Positions 46,365 to 56,545 of a DNA stretch of 64,000 nt are shown here, piece after piece (positions within the stretch are counted from its first letter, which is position 1; each line of letters starts with the position of its first letter). A program made the translations under genes and the position numbers. The notes under the pieces were generated by a model. It did not search any database, was not told the DNA's origin, and saw only the letters and a program-made list of their open reading frames with translations. The stretch covers positions 558,001 through 622,000 of the forward strand of contig JACGXE010000002.1 of assembly GCA_014138095.1 (NCBI GenBank), read 5' to 3'. The DNA is from Ochrobactrum sp. RH2CCR150 (GTDB taxonomy: Bacteria > Pseudomonadota > Alphaproteobacteria > Rhizobiales > Rhizobiaceae).

Positions 46365-46386
46365 AGGAGGCCCTGGAAGGCCTCCT
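46365..46386 (-). terminator. Terminator after membrane dipeptidase gene
   Basis: Stem AGGAGGCC / GGCCTCCT with a six-base loop, followed on the minus strand by TTCTTTTT. Confidence 0.8.
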
Positions 46387-46422
46387 CGACACCATATTCA
46401 GATACAAAGCTGGTGCGGCGGC

Positions 46423-47463
46423 TTACGCCCCCCAGGTGCGTTCAAGCACGTCGATCCAGTTTTTATGGGCAAGCTTGACGATGGAAGCGTCGTCATAACC
46501 ATGCTTGCGGAACGTCTCGATCACACGCTGAAGGTCGGCGACGCTGTGCAGGCTGTTCGAGATCGTTGTGCCGTCAAAATCCGAACCAAGGGCGAGATGA
46601 TCGATGCCGATGCGGTTGACGATATAGTCCGCATGGCGCACGAGTTCGTTCAGATCGGTATTCGGGTCGCGTCTGCCATCCTCGCGCAGGAAGCCGACGC
46701 CGAAATTCAGGCCGACAAGACCGCCAGTATCGCGGATAGCGTCGAGCTGCCGGTCAGTCAGATTGCGACTCTGCTGGCAAAGCGCATGGGCGTTGGAATG
46801 TGATGCAACCAGCGGTGCGTCGGACAGCGCTGCGATATCCCAGAACCCTTTTTCATTCATATGGGACAGATCGACCATGACCTTCAATTCATTGCAGGCG
46901 CGGATGAGCGCCTTGCCGTGATCGGTCAGGCCCGGTCCGATATTCGGCGATGAAGGAAAGCGGAAGGGAATGCCATGCGCAAAAATATTAGGGCGGCTCC
47001 AGACGGGGCCCAGCGTTCTCAGGCCCGCAGCATGCAGAACGTAAAGCGCGTCGAGGCTCTCATCGAAAGCTTCCACGCCTTCAATGTGAAAGACGGAAGC
47101 GAAAATGCCATTGGCGAATGCATCACGAATGTCTGCAGCCGTCCGGCAGATGCGCACTTGTCCTTCCGACTTGCGTTCGATGTTTTGCAAGATTGCCGCC
47201 ATGCCTAGCGTCGCCTTCATGGCGTCCGGCTGGCTTGGCGTCGGCAGATTGCCATCGGCATCCAGTTCTCGGGCGGGGGACGGAACATAAACCGCGCATA
47301 GTCCACCGCCCAGGCCGCCTTTGCGGGCACGGGGCAGGTCGATATGGCCGACGTCCTCACCTTCAAGAAACCGCTTTTCCGGTGAAGGCTTGTTGGAAGA
47401 CCACAAGCGCAGCAGAACGTCATTGTGCCCATCGAATACCGGAATCAGTTGGTCTGTCGCCAT
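46423..47463 (-). CDS. Membrane dipeptidase (peptidase M19, renal dipeptidase family)
   Basis: Zinc peptidase that cleaves dipeptides, often with D-amino acids at the C-terminal position. The 346-residue protein has the metal-binding DGHNDVLLRLW, FHIEGVEAF, VDLSHMNEKGFWDIA, VASHSNAHAL and the terminal GSDFDGT motif, all as in family M19. No signal peptide is seen, so it is cytoplasmic. It is divergent from a D-aminopeptidase-like gene, suggesting related D-peptide metabolism. Confidence 0.93.
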   Translation of the reverse strand: MATDQLIPVFDGHNDVLLRLWSSNKPSPEKRFLEGEDVGHIDLPRARKGGLGGGLCAVYVPSPARELDADGNLPTPSQPDAMKATLGMAAILQNIERKSEGQVRICRTAADIRDAFANGIFASVFHIEGVEAFDESLDALYVLHAAGLRTLGPVWSRPNIFAHGIPFRFPSSPNIGPGLTDHGKALIRACNELKVMVDLSHMNEKGFWDIAALSDAPLVASHSNAHALCQQSRNLTDRQLDAIRDTGGLVGLNFGVGFLREDGRRDPNTDLNELVRHADYIVNRIGIDHLALGSDFDGTTISNSLHSVADLQRVIETFRKHGYDDASIVKLAHKNWIDVLERTWGA

Positions 47464-47756
47464 CTTGGGAGTTTTCCTTCACGCTGATCGTTCAGTTCAT
47501 GGGGGTAGTGGACCCGCAGAAAGCAAATTGCAAACGAGTTTTCTGCAACATGTGTCGCATGTGACGCTGTCTGGCGGTCTTGCGTGGACAAGAGAATCCG
47601 CATTATCTGCGATCCGGCCACAATCACACGGAATGCCGCCCCCGATGCTTCTTGAAAAAGCAAGCATTCGGCATCCTGGGTCGTGGAACAGCTCGGCGGC
47701 GGGGGAATGCGCGCGCAGAGAGCGTTGAAATGCAAGAGCTGTCTGACGGAGATTTT

Positions 47757-49265
47757 ATGTCAATGCATGCAGACTGGAACGCTGCCTCGCAGGCCGCGAA
47801 GGTCTATTCGAGAAGCTGGGCGAAAGACGAGCCCGGTGGTGTAATTATCGGTTTTGATCTGGACGGGGTCAAATTTGCCTATGCAGGCGGGCTGGAAAGC
47901 CTCGCAACAGGTGTTCCGTTTACGGCCAACACCGTCGTGCGCTATGCCTCCATCACCAAGCATTTGTTCTGCGCCATGGTTCTCAGCCATAGTGATGTCA
48001 TCAGCCTTGATGATCGCCTTGGCGACCATCTGCCGGAGCTGCAAAGCCCACTGGCCGATGTGACCGTGGGCCGCGCACTGGACATGACCGGCGGTCTGCC
48101 CGATACGCGCGAATGCCTGACGCTGCTTGGTCTTTCCGTCTATACGCAGACCGAAGCAAACCAGCTTCTGGATTTTCTGGCTTCGCTGACGCGGCTTAAT
48201 TTCGAAGCAGGCAGCGAAATCTCCTATTCCAATACCGGTTATCGGCTGGTGGAAGCCGCGCTCGAACGCAAGGGCTTCCGTTTCCGCGATTTCATACAAT
48301 CCGAAGTTTCGGTACCGCTCGGACTATCCCTCAGCACGCCCGACGTGTGGAACGATCCGATACGGGGATTAGCGCCGGGTTACTGGCAGTCGGGTGACAA
48401 ATGGCAATTGAGTGCCGCTGGCTTGCACCTCTCGGCTTCGGGCTGCCTCGTCGGCAGCGGCATGGCCTTAACCATATGGGCGCAGGCGCTGCTGGAGGGC
48501 GAGGGCGCCTATAGGGGGCTGCTCGCCAATCTGTCAGCCGAGCGCAACCTGTCGAACGGACGTCCCACAGGCTATGGTTTGGGCCTGCGCTGGAACGGGA
48601 TCGACGGCAAGGCATTTGTCGGACACGGCGGTTCGCATCCCGGTTACAAGAGCTATTTTCTGCTCGACCCGCAGGAAAAAAGCGGCATGGTTGTCGTCTC
48701 CAACCGGGAAGACGCCAACACGTATAAAATCGCACGCGACTGCATGGCCGCTCTATACGGCTTACAACTGCCCGACACCAGCTGCGCTATTCCCGATGGG
48801 CTCTACGTCGCTGAGACCGGCCCGCTATGGCTGGAAATGCGTAATGGCGTCGCAAACTGTCTTGATGCGGAAGACACGTTGTACAATGTCGGGGATGGCT
48901 GGTCTTCGTCCCTTTCGGCGTCGTCGCCGATCAAGCTGCGCTGGACGGGCGAGGTGCTGGAAGGCGAAATCGGCTATGCTCCGTGTCGTCTGATACCGGC
49001 GTCGGTAACACCTGCCGGCAGAGAACTGGATGGCCACTGGCAGGCATCAGCCTATGGCGCCAGTTTCGATATCAAGGACGGGCATGTGATTTCGGGTATA
49101 GGCCCAACGCGCCGCGCCATGCCGCTGGAAGACATTGGCAAAGGACGCGCGCTTTTTACGTTGCAGGATGGCCCGTGGACACGGCGCGTCTGTCTGCACC
49201 AGCTCGATGATAATCGTCTCGAACTGGTTTTGAGCCGCAGCCGCATTATGGAATATCAGCGGTAA
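47757..49265 (+). CDS. D-aminopeptidase-like serine hydrolase (beta-lactamase family)
   Basis: A 502-residue penicillin-recognising hydrolase. Catalytic motifs are S65-I-T-K68, YSNTGY (Y-x-N equivalent) and HGGS. The N-terminal ~330 residues form the class C beta-lactamase fold; the C-terminal ~160 residues form beta-rich domains as in the Ochrobactrum D-aminopeptidase DAP. It differs in sequence from that enzyme, so it may be a paralogue. The start at ATG 47757 has a CGGAG ribosome binding site; the longer frame from 47580 is unlikely. Probably acts on D-amino acid peptides or amides. No signal peptide is seen. Confidence 0.85.
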   Translation: MSMHADWNAASQAAKVYSRSWAKDEPGGVIIGFDLDGVKFAYAGGLESLATGVPFTANTVVRYASITKHLFCAMVLSHSDVISLDDRLGDHLPELQSPLADVTVGRALDMTGGLPDTRECLTLLGLSVYTQTEANQLLDFLASLTRLNFEAGSEISYSNTGYRLVEAALERKGFRFRDFIQSEVSVPLGLSLSTPDVWNDPIRGLAPGYWQSGDKWQLSAAGLHLSASGCLVGSGMALTIWAQALLEGEGAYRGLLANLSAERNLSNGRPTGYGLGLRWNGIDGKAFVGHGGSHPGYKSYFLLDPQEKSGMVVVSNREDANTYKIARDCMAALYGLQLPDTSCAIPDGLYVAETGPLWLEMRNGVANCLDAEDTLYNVGDGWSSSLSASSPIKLRWTGEVLEGEIGYAPCRLIPASVTPAGRELDGHWQASAYGASFDIKDGHVISGIGPTRRAMPLEDIGKGRALFTLQDGPWTRRVCLHQLDDNRLELVLSRSRIMEYQR

Positions 49266-49284
49266 AACAAGGCGATGTTTGGCG

Positions 49285-49321
49285 AAGACGCGGCGGAAGG
49301 GCGACCTTACCGCCGCGTCTT
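49285..49321 (+). terminator. Terminator after D-aminopeptidase-like gene
   Basis: Perfect 12-bp stem AAGACGCGGCGG / CCGCCGCGTCTT with a 13-base loop; the T-tract is weak. Confidence 0.65.
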
Positions 49322-49371
49322 GCATTATGATAACCTCTTTTGAATTGATTCAGGTGTGAACGGAGTAAGCG

Positions 49372-51063
49372 ATGCTGGAACGGATGATCGATCAGGGTGC
49401 AGGCCGCGAACCTGCCGATATCGTGCTGAAGGGTGGCCGCTTCTTCGATCTGGTCACCGGCGAACTCGTGGAAAGCGATATTGCGATCTGCGGGGATCGC
49501 ATTGTCGGCACGTTTGGCACCTATTCCGGTAAGCAGGAAATCGACATTACGGGACGCATTGTTGTTCCGGGTTTTATCGATACGCATCTGCATATCGAAT
49601 CCTCGCATATCACGCCGCATGAATTCGATCGCTGCGTGTTGCCGCAAGGTGTGACGACGGTGATCTGCGACCCGCATGAAATCGCCAATGTACTGGGCGC
49701 GGAAGGTATCAAATACTTCCTCGACAGCGCGTTGGAAACCGTGATGGACATTCGCGTTCAGCTGTCGAGTTGTGTGCCCGCCACCCATATGGAAACGGCG
49801 GGTGCGGAACTGTTGATCGGTGATCTTCTCCCCTTTGCGGATCATCCGAAGGTGATCGGCCTTGCCGAGTTCATGAATTTTCCGGGCGTTCTGGCCAAGG
49901 ACCCTGAATGTATGGCGAAGCTGCAGGCTTTTCAGGGGCGGCACGTTGATGGTCACGCGCCGTTGCTGCGCGGCAAGGACCTGAACGGTTACATCTCTGT
50001 CGGCATTCGCACCGAGCACGAGGCGACAAGCGCGGAAGAAGCGCTGGAGAAGATGCGCAAGGGCATGCATGTTCTGGTGCGCGAAGGTTCGGTCTCCAAG
50101 GACCTCAAGGCGCTGATGCCGATCATCACGGAGCGTCATGCGCAGTTTCTGGCGCTTTGCACCGACGACCGCAATCCTTTGGATATCGCCGATCAGGGCC
50201 ATCTCGATTATCTGATCCGCACCGCTATTGCCGGTGGCGTGTCGCCTTTGGCCATCTATCGCGCGGCCAGTGTTTCCGCAGCACGCGCTTTCGGCCTGTT
50301 CGACCGTGGACTGGTGGCTCCGGGGCAACGCGCCGATCTCGTCGTCATCGACAGTCTGGAAGATTGCCATGCCGAGATTGTCCTCTCGGCAGGACGTGTG
50401 GTTTCAGAAGACCTGTTTGCCCAGCGCAAGACAATTGCCGAGGTGGGGCGCAACAGCGTGAAGGCGCAGCGCGTGGGTGCCGCCAATTTCCGTTCGCATT
50501 CAAACAGCGGCAAGACGCGCGCCATCGGCATCATTCCCGGCAAGATCATCACCGAAAGCCTCGAATTCGAGCTTAAAGTCGGTCCGAAGGGCGTTGAACC
50601 AGATCTTGAACAGGATGTCGTGAAAATCGCGGTGGTCGAGCGTCACGGCAAGAACGGAAACATCGCAACAGGCTTTGTGCATGGTTTTGGGCTGAAAGCT
50701 GGAGCGATTGCTTCGACCGTCAGCCATGACAGCCACAATATCTGTGTCGTCGGAGCATCGGACGAGGATATCGCCGTCGCCGCTAACCGGCTTGGCGAAA
50801 TCGAAGGGGGCTTCGTTGTCGTGCGGGATGGCAAGGTGCTGGCCGAGCTGCCTTTGCCGATTGCCGGGCTTATGAGCGACCAGCCTTACGAGGTGGTGCG
50901 TGAGGAGTTGCGCAAGCTGCGCCATGCAGCCGAAGAGCTGGGCTCTGTTCTCGAAGAACCGTTCCTGCAACTGGCTTTTGTCGCGCTGCCGGTGATTCCG
51001 CATCTGAAGATCACCGATCGCGGTCTGGTCGACGTGGACAAGTTCGAATTTGTCGGCAACTGA
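49372..51063 (+). CDS. ade: Adenine deaminase
   Basis: Deaminates adenine to hypoxanthine in purine salvage. The 563-residue amidohydrolase has the metal site [46 protein letters not shown]-type and TDDRNP, then the C-terminal half typical of Ade ([36 protein letters not shown]). Length and motif order match bacterial adenine deaminases. Monocistronic between two terminators. Confidence 0.95.
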   Translation: MLERMIDQGAGREPADIVLKGGRFFDLVTGELVESDIAICGDRIVGTFGTYSGKQEIDITGRIVVPGFIDTHLHIESSHITPHEFDRCVLPQGVTTVICDPHEIANVLGAEGIKYFLDSALETVMDIRVQLSSCVPATHMETAGAELLIGDLLPFADHPKVIGLAEFMNFPGVLAKDPECMAKLQAFQGRHVDGHAPLLRGKDLNGYISVGIRTEHEATSAEEALEKMRKGMHVLVREGSVSKDLKALMPIITERHAQFLALCTDDRNPLDIADQGHLDYLIRTAIAGGVSPLAIYRAASVSAARAFGLFDRGLVAPGQRADLVVIDSLEDCHAEIVLSAGRVVSEDLFAQRKTIAEVGRNSVKAQRVGAANFRSHSNSGKTRAIGIIPGKIITESLEFELKVGPKGVEPDLEQDVVKIAVVERHGKNGNIATGFVHGFGLKAGAIASTVSHDSHNICVVGASDEDIAVAANRLGEIEGGFVVVRDGKVLAELPLPIAGLMSDQPYEVVREELRKLRHAAEELGSVLEEPFLQLAFVALPVIPHLKITDRGLVDVDKFEFVGN

Positions 51064-51126
51064 GCGCAAGCTCAGTTTTGCTGGCGAATTGTTGAACTCG
51101 GCTTTGAAAAGAGGTCCAGAAAAGCA

Positions 51127-51152
51127 AAAATCCCGGACAAAGCCGGGATTTT
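51127..51152 (+). terminator. Terminator after adenine deaminase gene
   Basis: Stem AAAATCCCGG / CCGGGATTTT with a 6-base loop. The A- and T-tracts on both sides allow it to act for both strands, including the tRNA-Gly transcript. Confidence 0.85.
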
Positions 51153-51171
51153 GATAGTGCCTGCTGGAAAC

Positions 51172-51246
51172 TGGAGCGGGCGAAGGGATTCGAACCCTCG
51201 ACCCCAACCTTGGCAAGGTTGTGCTCTACCCCTGAGCTACACCCGC
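51172..51246 (-). tRNA. tRNA-Gly (anticodon GCC)
   Basis: Reverse strand folds into a standard cloverleaf: acceptor GCGGGTG / CGCCCGC, D-arm GCTCAGGGGTAGAGC, anticodon arm CAACC-TTGCCAA-GGTTG with anticodon GCC, and T-arm with TTCGAAT. The discriminator T and the encoded CCA are present. A terminator at 51127-51152 lies just downstream. Confidence 0.97.
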
Positions 51247-51466
51247 TCGCGCCAGTTTCGACCTGAAAACGTTTCCGAAGGAAGTCGTTTCCGTCAGGCA
51301 GGCGGTATATGGACTAAGGCTTTTCGGAATGCAACAGGGAAATTACAATAAAATGTCGTTTTTCGGAGATTGTCCAAAGTTCCGTTCGGGTGGTTACAGC
51401 CGTGCAAACCATGGTCTATAAGCCTGAACGGAACAATTTGAATATTGAATAGAAATGGGTGGAATC

Positions 51467-51988
51467 ATGGCCTTGTCGCCGAAGGAGCTTCTCGATCACC
51501 TGCAAAACCTCGGCATCGAGGTGACAACCGTTGAACATCCGCCTTTGTTCACGGTTGCGGATTCTCAAGGGTTACGCGGTGAAATTCCCGGCGGGCACAC
51601 GAAAAACCTGTTCCTGAAAGACAAGAAGGACAATTTCTTCCTCGTGACCGTGGAAGAAGATGCCGTGGTCGATCTGAAGTCGATCCATCAGGTGATTGGT
51701 GCGGCAAGCCGCGTTTCGTTCGGCAAACCGGAGAAGCTCCTGGAATATCTGGGTGTCATTCCCGGATCAGTGACCGTCTTTGGCGCGATCAATGACCGTG
51801 ACCACAATGTTCAGGTTATTATCGATGCCGATCTGATGAAATATGATGTCATCAACGGGCATCCGCTGACCAATGAAGCGACCACATCGATCCAGCGCGA
51901 AGACCTGATCACCTTCCTGAAATCGACCGGTCATGAACCGCGTATCCTTGCAGTATCAGAAGGTGCGAAGGCAGACGCAACGGTATAG
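51467..51988 (+). CDS. YbaK/ProX-type aminoacyl-tRNA deacylase
   Basis: A 173-residue trans-editing enzyme that hydrolyses mischarged tRNA, probably Ala-tRNA(Pro). It shows TVEHPPLFTVADSQGLRGEIPGGHTKNLFLKDKK, the ProXp-ala signature with conserved GGHTKNLFL, then VVDLKSIHQVIGAASRVSFGKPEKLLEYLGVIPGSVTVFGAINDRD. ATG 51467 with GGGTGGA is preferred over ATG 51455. It has about 115 bases to the next gene. Confidence 0.92.
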   Translation: MALSPKELLDHLQNLGIEVTTVEHPPLFTVADSQGLRGEIPGGHTKNLFLKDKKDNFFLVTVEEDAVVDLKSIHQVIGAASRVSFGKPEKLLEYLGVIPGSVTVFGAINDRDHNVQVIIDADLMKYDVINGHPLTNEATTSIQREDLITFLKSTGHEPRILAVSEGAKADATV

Positions 51989-52104
51989 ACTACGCGTCTT
52001 GAAATCCGCCGGAACAGATACAAATTGATTGGCACGAACTGAAAGATCGACACCGGCTGTGATGCGGGGTGCATGAACGGGCCGGAAGATATGAGGAATA
52101 TTCC

Positions 52105-53067
52105 ATGACCAGCCAGAACAATCCTTACGCCAATGCGGGCGGCCAGATGACGGCAAATGTTTCTTTCGGTTCGACACCGGCGCCAGCGGGCGGATCGGAT
52201 CTGATCAAGGATACGACAACTGCGGCATTCCAGACCGACGTTCTGGCCGAATCGCGCCAGCAGCCGGTTCTGGTCGATTTCTGGGCCCCCTGGTGCGGAC
52301 CCTGCAAGCAACTGACGCCGGTCATCGAAAAGGTGGTCAAGGAAGCGGGCGGTGCGGTCAAGCTGGTCAAGATGAACATCGACGATCATCCGTCCATTCC
52401 GGGCCAGCTCGGCATTCAGTCCATTCCGGCTGTTATCGCCTTCGTCAATGGTCAGCCGGTTGACGGTTTCATGGGCGCATTGCCGGAATCGAAGGTGAAG
52501 GAATTCATCGCCAAGATCGGCGGCCCGAGCGATCAGGAAAACGCCATTGCCGAGGCGATTACTGCCGCGCAGGAACTGCTTGAGTCCGGCGACTATGTGC
52601 AGGCTGGCGACATTTTCAATTCCATCCTTCAGGCCGCGCCCGACAATGTCGATGCGATTGTCGGTCTGGCATCCTGCGTTCTGGAATCGGGCGATGCGGA
52701 ACAGGCGCGCGAAATTCTCGCCACCATTCCGGCCGACAAGCAGAATGCAGCCTCGGTGCGCGCGCTTGAAGCCAAGCTGGCCCTTGCCGATCAGGTCAAG
52801 CTGATTGGTGATCCGGTTGAACTGGAAAAGCGCCTTCAGGCCGATCCACAGGATTATCAGGCGCGTTTCGATCTGGCGCAGGTGCGCAACGCGCAGGGCC
52901 GTCGCGAAGATGCTGCCAATGAACTGCTGACCATCATGAAGGCCGATCGCAGCTGGAACGAAGACGGCGCGCGTATGCAACTGCTCCAGTTCTTCGAAGC
53001 ATGGGGCAATACGGACCCGGCGACGCTTTCGGCACGCCGGAAATTGTCTTCGTTGCTGTTTTCATAA
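52105..53067 (+). CDS. CnoX-like thioredoxin with TPR C-terminal domain
   Basis: A 320-residue co-chaperone-type thioredoxin. After ~30 disordered residues, the thioredoxin domain spans ~35-145 with FWAPWCGPCKQLTP (Cys64, Cys67) and GIQSIPAVIAFVNGQPVDGFMGALP. Residues ~155-320 are TPR-like helices (AQELLESGDYVQAGDIFNSIL, DAEQAREILATIPADKQNAAS, DNVDAIVGLASCVLESGD). E. coli CnoX has the same layout and passes substrates to GroEL. The active-site CxxC here is intact. GAGGAA precedes ATG 52105. The LON-N gene follows 78 bases on and is probably cotranscribed. Confidence 0.92.
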   Translation: MTSQNNPYANAGGQMTANVSFGSTPAPAGGSDLIKDTTTAAFQTDVLAESRQQPVLVDFWAPWCGPCKQLTPVIEKVVKEAGGAVKLVKMNIDDHPSIPGQLGIQSIPAVIAFVNGQPVDGFMGALPESKVKEFIAKIGGPSDQENAIAEAITAAQELLESGDYVQAGDIFNSILQAAPDNVDAIVGLASCVLESGDAEQAREILATIPADKQNAASVRALEAKLALADQVKLIGDPVELEKRLQADPQDYQARFDLAQVRNAQGRREDAANELLTIMKADRSWNEDGARMQLLQFFEAWGNTDPATLSARRKLSSLLFS

Positions 53068-53145
53068 GCGAACAGAGCAGCGTGAAACAGGACTACCGGG
53101 ATGCTGCGCGCAACAACTGCGCGGAGCATTCCAAAGGAGGTTGCA

Positions 53146-53847
53146 ATGCAAGTGGGTAATGCCCGTTACAGAACGGGTTCCGACATACCGGATCTGGTTC
53201 CGGTATTTCCGCTGAAAGGTGCACTGCTTTTGCCCGGCGGCCAGCTTCCGTTGAACATATTCGAGCCGCGTTATCTGGCGATGATTGAAAGCGCGCTCGC
53301 TGGCAAGCGGATCATCGGTATGATCCAGCCGCAAATCGACGACGAGGAAGATGACGACGAGATCGTCAATGAACTCGATGAAAGCCTGCGCCCGCCGCTG
53401 AGCAGTATTGGCTGCCTCGGCCGCATAACGACCTATGCGGAGACCGGCGACGGTCGATTGCTGATCACGCTTCAGGGCATTTGCCGCTTCCGCGTGAAGG
53501 AAGAGGTCAATTGCCGCCAGCCTTATCGCCAATGCCGCATCATGCCGTTTCTGACCGATCTGGAAGAAGTGCGCGATACGGCGGATATTGACCGCGAAGC
53601 GTTGCTGCGCGCCTTCCGGGATTATCTCGAGGCGCATAATCTGGAAGCCGACTGGGAGAGCATCGCCCGCGCCGGAAACGAAACGCTCGTCAATGCGCTG
53701 TCGATCATGTCGCCATTTGGTCCTGCGGAAAAACAGGCCTTGCTGGAGGCGCCAGACCTCAAGACACGCGCCGCGACGTTGATCGCCATTACGGAAATGG
53801 TGCTGGCGAGAGTGAAAGACGACGATTACGGATCGCGCCTGCAATGA
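53146..53847 (+). CDS. LON peptidase N-terminal (substrate-binding) domain protein
   Basis: A 233-residue stand-alone LON-N protein (COG2802) without the ATPase or protease domains. LVPVFPLKGALLLPGGQLPLNIFEPRYLAMIESALAGKRIIGMIQP opens the domain, followed by GCLGRITTYAETGDGRLLITLQGICRFRVKEEV. An acidic insertion DDEEDDDE is present. The start at ATG 53146 has AAGGAGG. The neighbours, a chaperone-type thioredoxin and Trm112, are often found together with it in alphaproteobacteria, hinting at a quality-control function. Specific role unknown. Confidence 0.92.
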   Translation: MQVGNARYRTGSDIPDLVPVFPLKGALLLPGGQLPLNIFEPRYLAMIESALAGKRIIGMIQPQIDDEEDDDEIVNELDESLRPPLSSIGCLGRITTYAETGDGRLLITLQGICRFRVKEEVNCRQPYRQCRIMPFLTDLEEVRDTADIDREALLRAFRDYLEAHNLEADWESIARAGNETLVNALSIMSPFGPAEKQALLEAPDLKTRAATLIAITEMVLARVKDDDYGSRLQ

Positions 53848-53862
53848 TCCGGAGGATATGAA

Positions 53863-54060
53863 ATGGTGAATGAAACGACCGATACGGGCAGCATTGATGT
53901 GCGCCTTCTTGAGCTGCTTGTCTGCCCGCTGACCAAGGGTCCGCTGGAATATGACGCAGAGCATAGCGAGCTGATTTCGCGCAAGGCAAAGCTTGCCTAT
54001 CCGGTGCGCGGCGGCATTCCGATCATGCTGCCATCTGAAGCACGCACACTGGTGGACTGA
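53863..54060 (+). CDS. Trm112 family protein
   Basis: A 65-residue small zinc-ribbon-like protein, [47 protein letters not shown], matching the Trm112/UPF0434 family. Only one Cys of the usual zinc motif is left (VCPLTKGPL), so zinc binding is doubtful. In bacteria it may support methyltransferases. It follows the LON-N gene by 15 bases with GGAGG upstream and is likely in the same operon. Confidence 0.93.
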   Translation: MVNETTDTGSIDVRLLELLVCPLTKGPLEYDAEHSELISRKAKLAYPVRGGIPIMLPSEARTLVD

Positions 54061-54238
54061 CCGTTCCATCGGTTATTTAATTTCTGCACAGGCCTCGATC
54101 TTTTTCATAAGTTTCATGCCTGCTGATTGTTGCCTGCCACGCAACAGGGCTCTATAACCCTCCCGGAACTTTGAAAAACAATTTCGGAAGACGCCCGGTT
54201 TTTCGTGATTGTGCATTGAAAAACAGAGGCTTGGCATT

Positions 54239-55351
54239 ATGGCAACCAGAAAACTTCTTCTCCTGCCCGGCGATGGCATCGGTCCCGAGGCCATGGCGGA
54301 AGTCCGCAAGATCATCGCTTACCTCAATTCGGACCTCAAGCTCGGCTTTGAAACCGAGGAAGGCCTTGTTGGCGGTTGCGCTTATGACGCGCATGGTCAG
54401 GCGATTTCGGATGCCGATATGGAGAAGGCGCTGGCTGCCGACGCCACGCTGTTCGGCGCTGTTGGCGGCCCGAAGTGGGATAGCGTGCCTTATGAAGTGC
54501 GCCCGGAAGCTGGTCTTCTGCGTCTGCGCAAGGACATGCAGCTTTACGCAAACTTGCGCCCGGCTATCTGCTATCCCGCGCTCGCCCATTCCTCTTCGCT
54601 GAAGCCGGAAGTGATCGAAGGCCTCGACATTCTGATTCTGCGCGAATTGACGGGCGGTGTTTACTTCGGCGAGCCGAAGGAAATCATCGATCTCGGCAAC
54701 GGCCAGAAGCGCGGCATCGACACGCAGGTTTATGACACCTACGAGATCGAACGCATCACCGATGTGGCTTTCGAGCTGGCACGCACGCGCCGCAACAAGG
54801 TCACCTCGATGGAAAAGCGCAATGTGATGAAGTCGGGCGTGCTCTGGAATCAGGTCGTCACCGCGCGTCACAAGGAAAAGCATTCCGACGTGGAACTGGA
54901 GCATATGCTGGCGGATGCTGGCGGCATGCAGCTCGTTCGCTGGCCGAAGCAGTTCGACGTTATTGTGACCGACAACCTGTTCGGCGACATGCTGTCGGAC
55001 GTCGCGGCGATGCTGACCGGTTCGCTCGGCATGTTGCCGTCGGCATCGCTTGGCGCAGTCGACGCCAAGACCGGTAAGCGCAAGGCGCTTTACGAGCCGG
55101 TACATGGCTCGGCACCGGATATCGCTGGCAAGGGCATTGCAAACCCGATCGCCATGATCGCTTCGCTTGCCATGTGCCTGCGTTATTCGTTCAATCTGGT
55201 TGCCGAAGCTGATCGCCTGGAAGCTGCGATTGCCGGTGTTCTCGACGACGGCATCCGCACGGCGGATATCTGGTCGGAAGGCACGACCAAGGTTGGCACC
55301 ACCGAAATGGGTGATGCAATCCTCGCCAAGTTCAAGGCGCTTTCGGCTTAA
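54239..55351 (+). CDS. leuB: 3-isopropylmalate dehydrogenase
   Basis: Oxidises and decarboxylates 3-isopropylmalate in leucine synthesis. The 370-residue protein starts [25 protein letters not shown] and has [39 protein letters not shown], and the metal-binding [28 protein letters not shown] plus the NAD site [22 protein letters not shown] 54239 is chosen; ATG 54209 is too far upstream. It is followed by a strong terminator; leuD lies 6.4 kb away on the other strand. Confidence 0.97.
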   Translation: MATRKLLLLPGDGIGPEAMAEVRKIIAYLNSDLKLGFETEEGLVGGCAYDAHGQAISDADMEKALAADATLFGAVGGPKWDSVPYEVRPEAGLLRLRKDMQLYANLRPAICYPALAHSSSLKPEVIEGLDILILRELTGGVYFGEPKEIIDLGNGQKRGIDTQVYDTYEIERITDVAFELARTRRNKVTSMEKRNVMKSGVLWNQVVTARHKEKHSDVELEHMLADAGGMQLVRWPKQFDVIVTDNLFGDMLSDVAAMLTGSLGMLPSASLGAVDAKTGKRKALYEPVHGSAPDIAGKGIANPIAMIASLAMCLRYSFNLVAEADRLEAAIAGVLDDGIRTADIWSEGTTKVGTTEMGDAILAKFKALSA

Positions 55352-55379
55352 TCACAAGCTGAAGAATTGCGAATTTGGA

Positions 55380-55411
55380 AAGCCCGCTGGATAATACCAG
55401 CGGGCTTTTCT
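55380..55411 (+). terminator. Terminator after leuB
   Basis: Stem AAGCCCGCTGG / CCAGCGGGCTT with an ATAATA loop, followed by TTCTTTTC. Confidence 0.9.
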
Positions 55412-55465
55412 TTTCGAGAATAGATGCCCGATTTGAGGCTGTAATTTCCGGATAGACGGATAAGA

Positions 55466-56524
55466 ATGCGTGTCATGTTGTTCACGCTCCCAAACCAAGA
55501 CAAACTTTATGACGCGTTGTTGGCCCGCGATGCCTCTTATGAGGGCAGGGCCTATGTCGGTGTCGTCTCGACCGGCATTTTTTGCCGCCTGACTTGCCCC
55601 GCGCGGAAACCGCGCCGGGAAAACTGCCGCTTTTTCGCTTCGGTTGCCGAATGCATGGCAGATGGTTTTCGCGCCTGCAAAAGGTGTCATCCGTTGCAGC
55701 CCGCTGCAGAAGCGGAGCCTTTCATCAAGCGATTGCTCGACGCTTTGGAGGCTGATCCCGAACGGCGCTGGAGCGAAGACGATGTCGCGCGGATGGGGCT
55801 TGATCTCTCCACGGTGCGGCGCAGTTTCCGGCGACATTTCGGCATGACATTTCTGGAAATGGCGCGACAGGAGCGTTTGCGCCATGGCTTTCAGGCCTTG
55901 GCTGACGGGGGCCGGGTCATCGACGCGCAGATTGATGCGGGTTTTGAATCGCCCGAAGCGTTTCGCAGCGCCTTTGCCCGCATTCTCGGTCTTCCACCGG
56001 CAAAACTGCGTGGCGACGGCCTGTTGCGCGCCGATTGGATCAAGTCGCCGCTCGGTACGATGATTGCCATTTGCGATGCGAAGAATCTGCATCTGCTGGA
56101 ATTCGCCGACCGCAAGGCGCTCTCCGCCGAGTTGAAGAAACTTTATGCAACCTGTCGCGGCGATATCGGCATTGGCCGCTTCGGCACGCATGATCTGGTC
56201 GAGCGGCAGTTGAACGCGTTCTTTGAGGGCAGGTCGCCGACCTTCAATCTGCCGATGGTCTTGCATGGCAGCGCCTTCACGCAATCCGTGTGGCGTGAAC
56301 TTCAGACGATTGGGGCAGGGGAAACGCGCAGCTATAGCGAGTTGGCGCAAGCCATCGACAAGCCGCTTGCTGTGAGAGCCGTTGCGCGGGCCAATGGCGC
56401 TAACCAGATTGCCATTATCATCCCGTGTCATCGGGTAATCGGTGCCGATGGGTCGTTGACGGGGTATGGCGGTGGTCTCTGGCGTAAACAGAAACTGATT
56501 GAGATCGAAGCGCAATATCGCTGA
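55466..56524 (+). CDS. ada: Bifunctional DNA repair/transcriptional regulator Ada
   Basis: Repairs alkylated DNA and activates the adaptive response. The 352-residue protein has an N-terminal zinc domain with Cys40, Cys44, Cys71 and Cys74 (FCRLTCPARKPRRENC, CKRCHP), in which the methylphosphotriester acceptor lies, an AraC-like HTH (VARMGLDLSTVRRSFRRHFGMTFLEMARQERLRHG), and a C-terminal O6-methylguanine methyltransferase with IPCHRV (Cys321) and GYGGGLWRK. The layout equals E. coli Ada. ATG 55466 or 55475 could be the start. A convergent terminator follows. Confidence 0.95.
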   Translation: MRVMLFTLPNQDKLYDALLARDASYEGRAYVGVVSTGIFCRLTCPARKPRRENCRFFASVAECMADGFRACKRCHPLQPAAEAEPFIKRLLDALEADPERRWSEDDVARMGLDLSTVRRSFRRHFGMTFLEMARQERLRHGFQALADGGRVIDAQIDAGFESPEAFRSAFARILGLPPAKLRGDGLLRADWIKSPLGTMIAICDAKNLHLLEFADRKALSAELKKLYATCRGDIGIGRFGTHDLVERQLNAFFEGRSPTFNLPMVLHGSAFTQSVWRELQTIGAGETRSYSELAQAIDKPLAVRAVARANGANQIAIIIPCHRVIGADGSLTGYGGGLWRKQKLIEIEAQYR

Positions 56525-56545
56525 AATTCCGTACGCAGACGCAAA

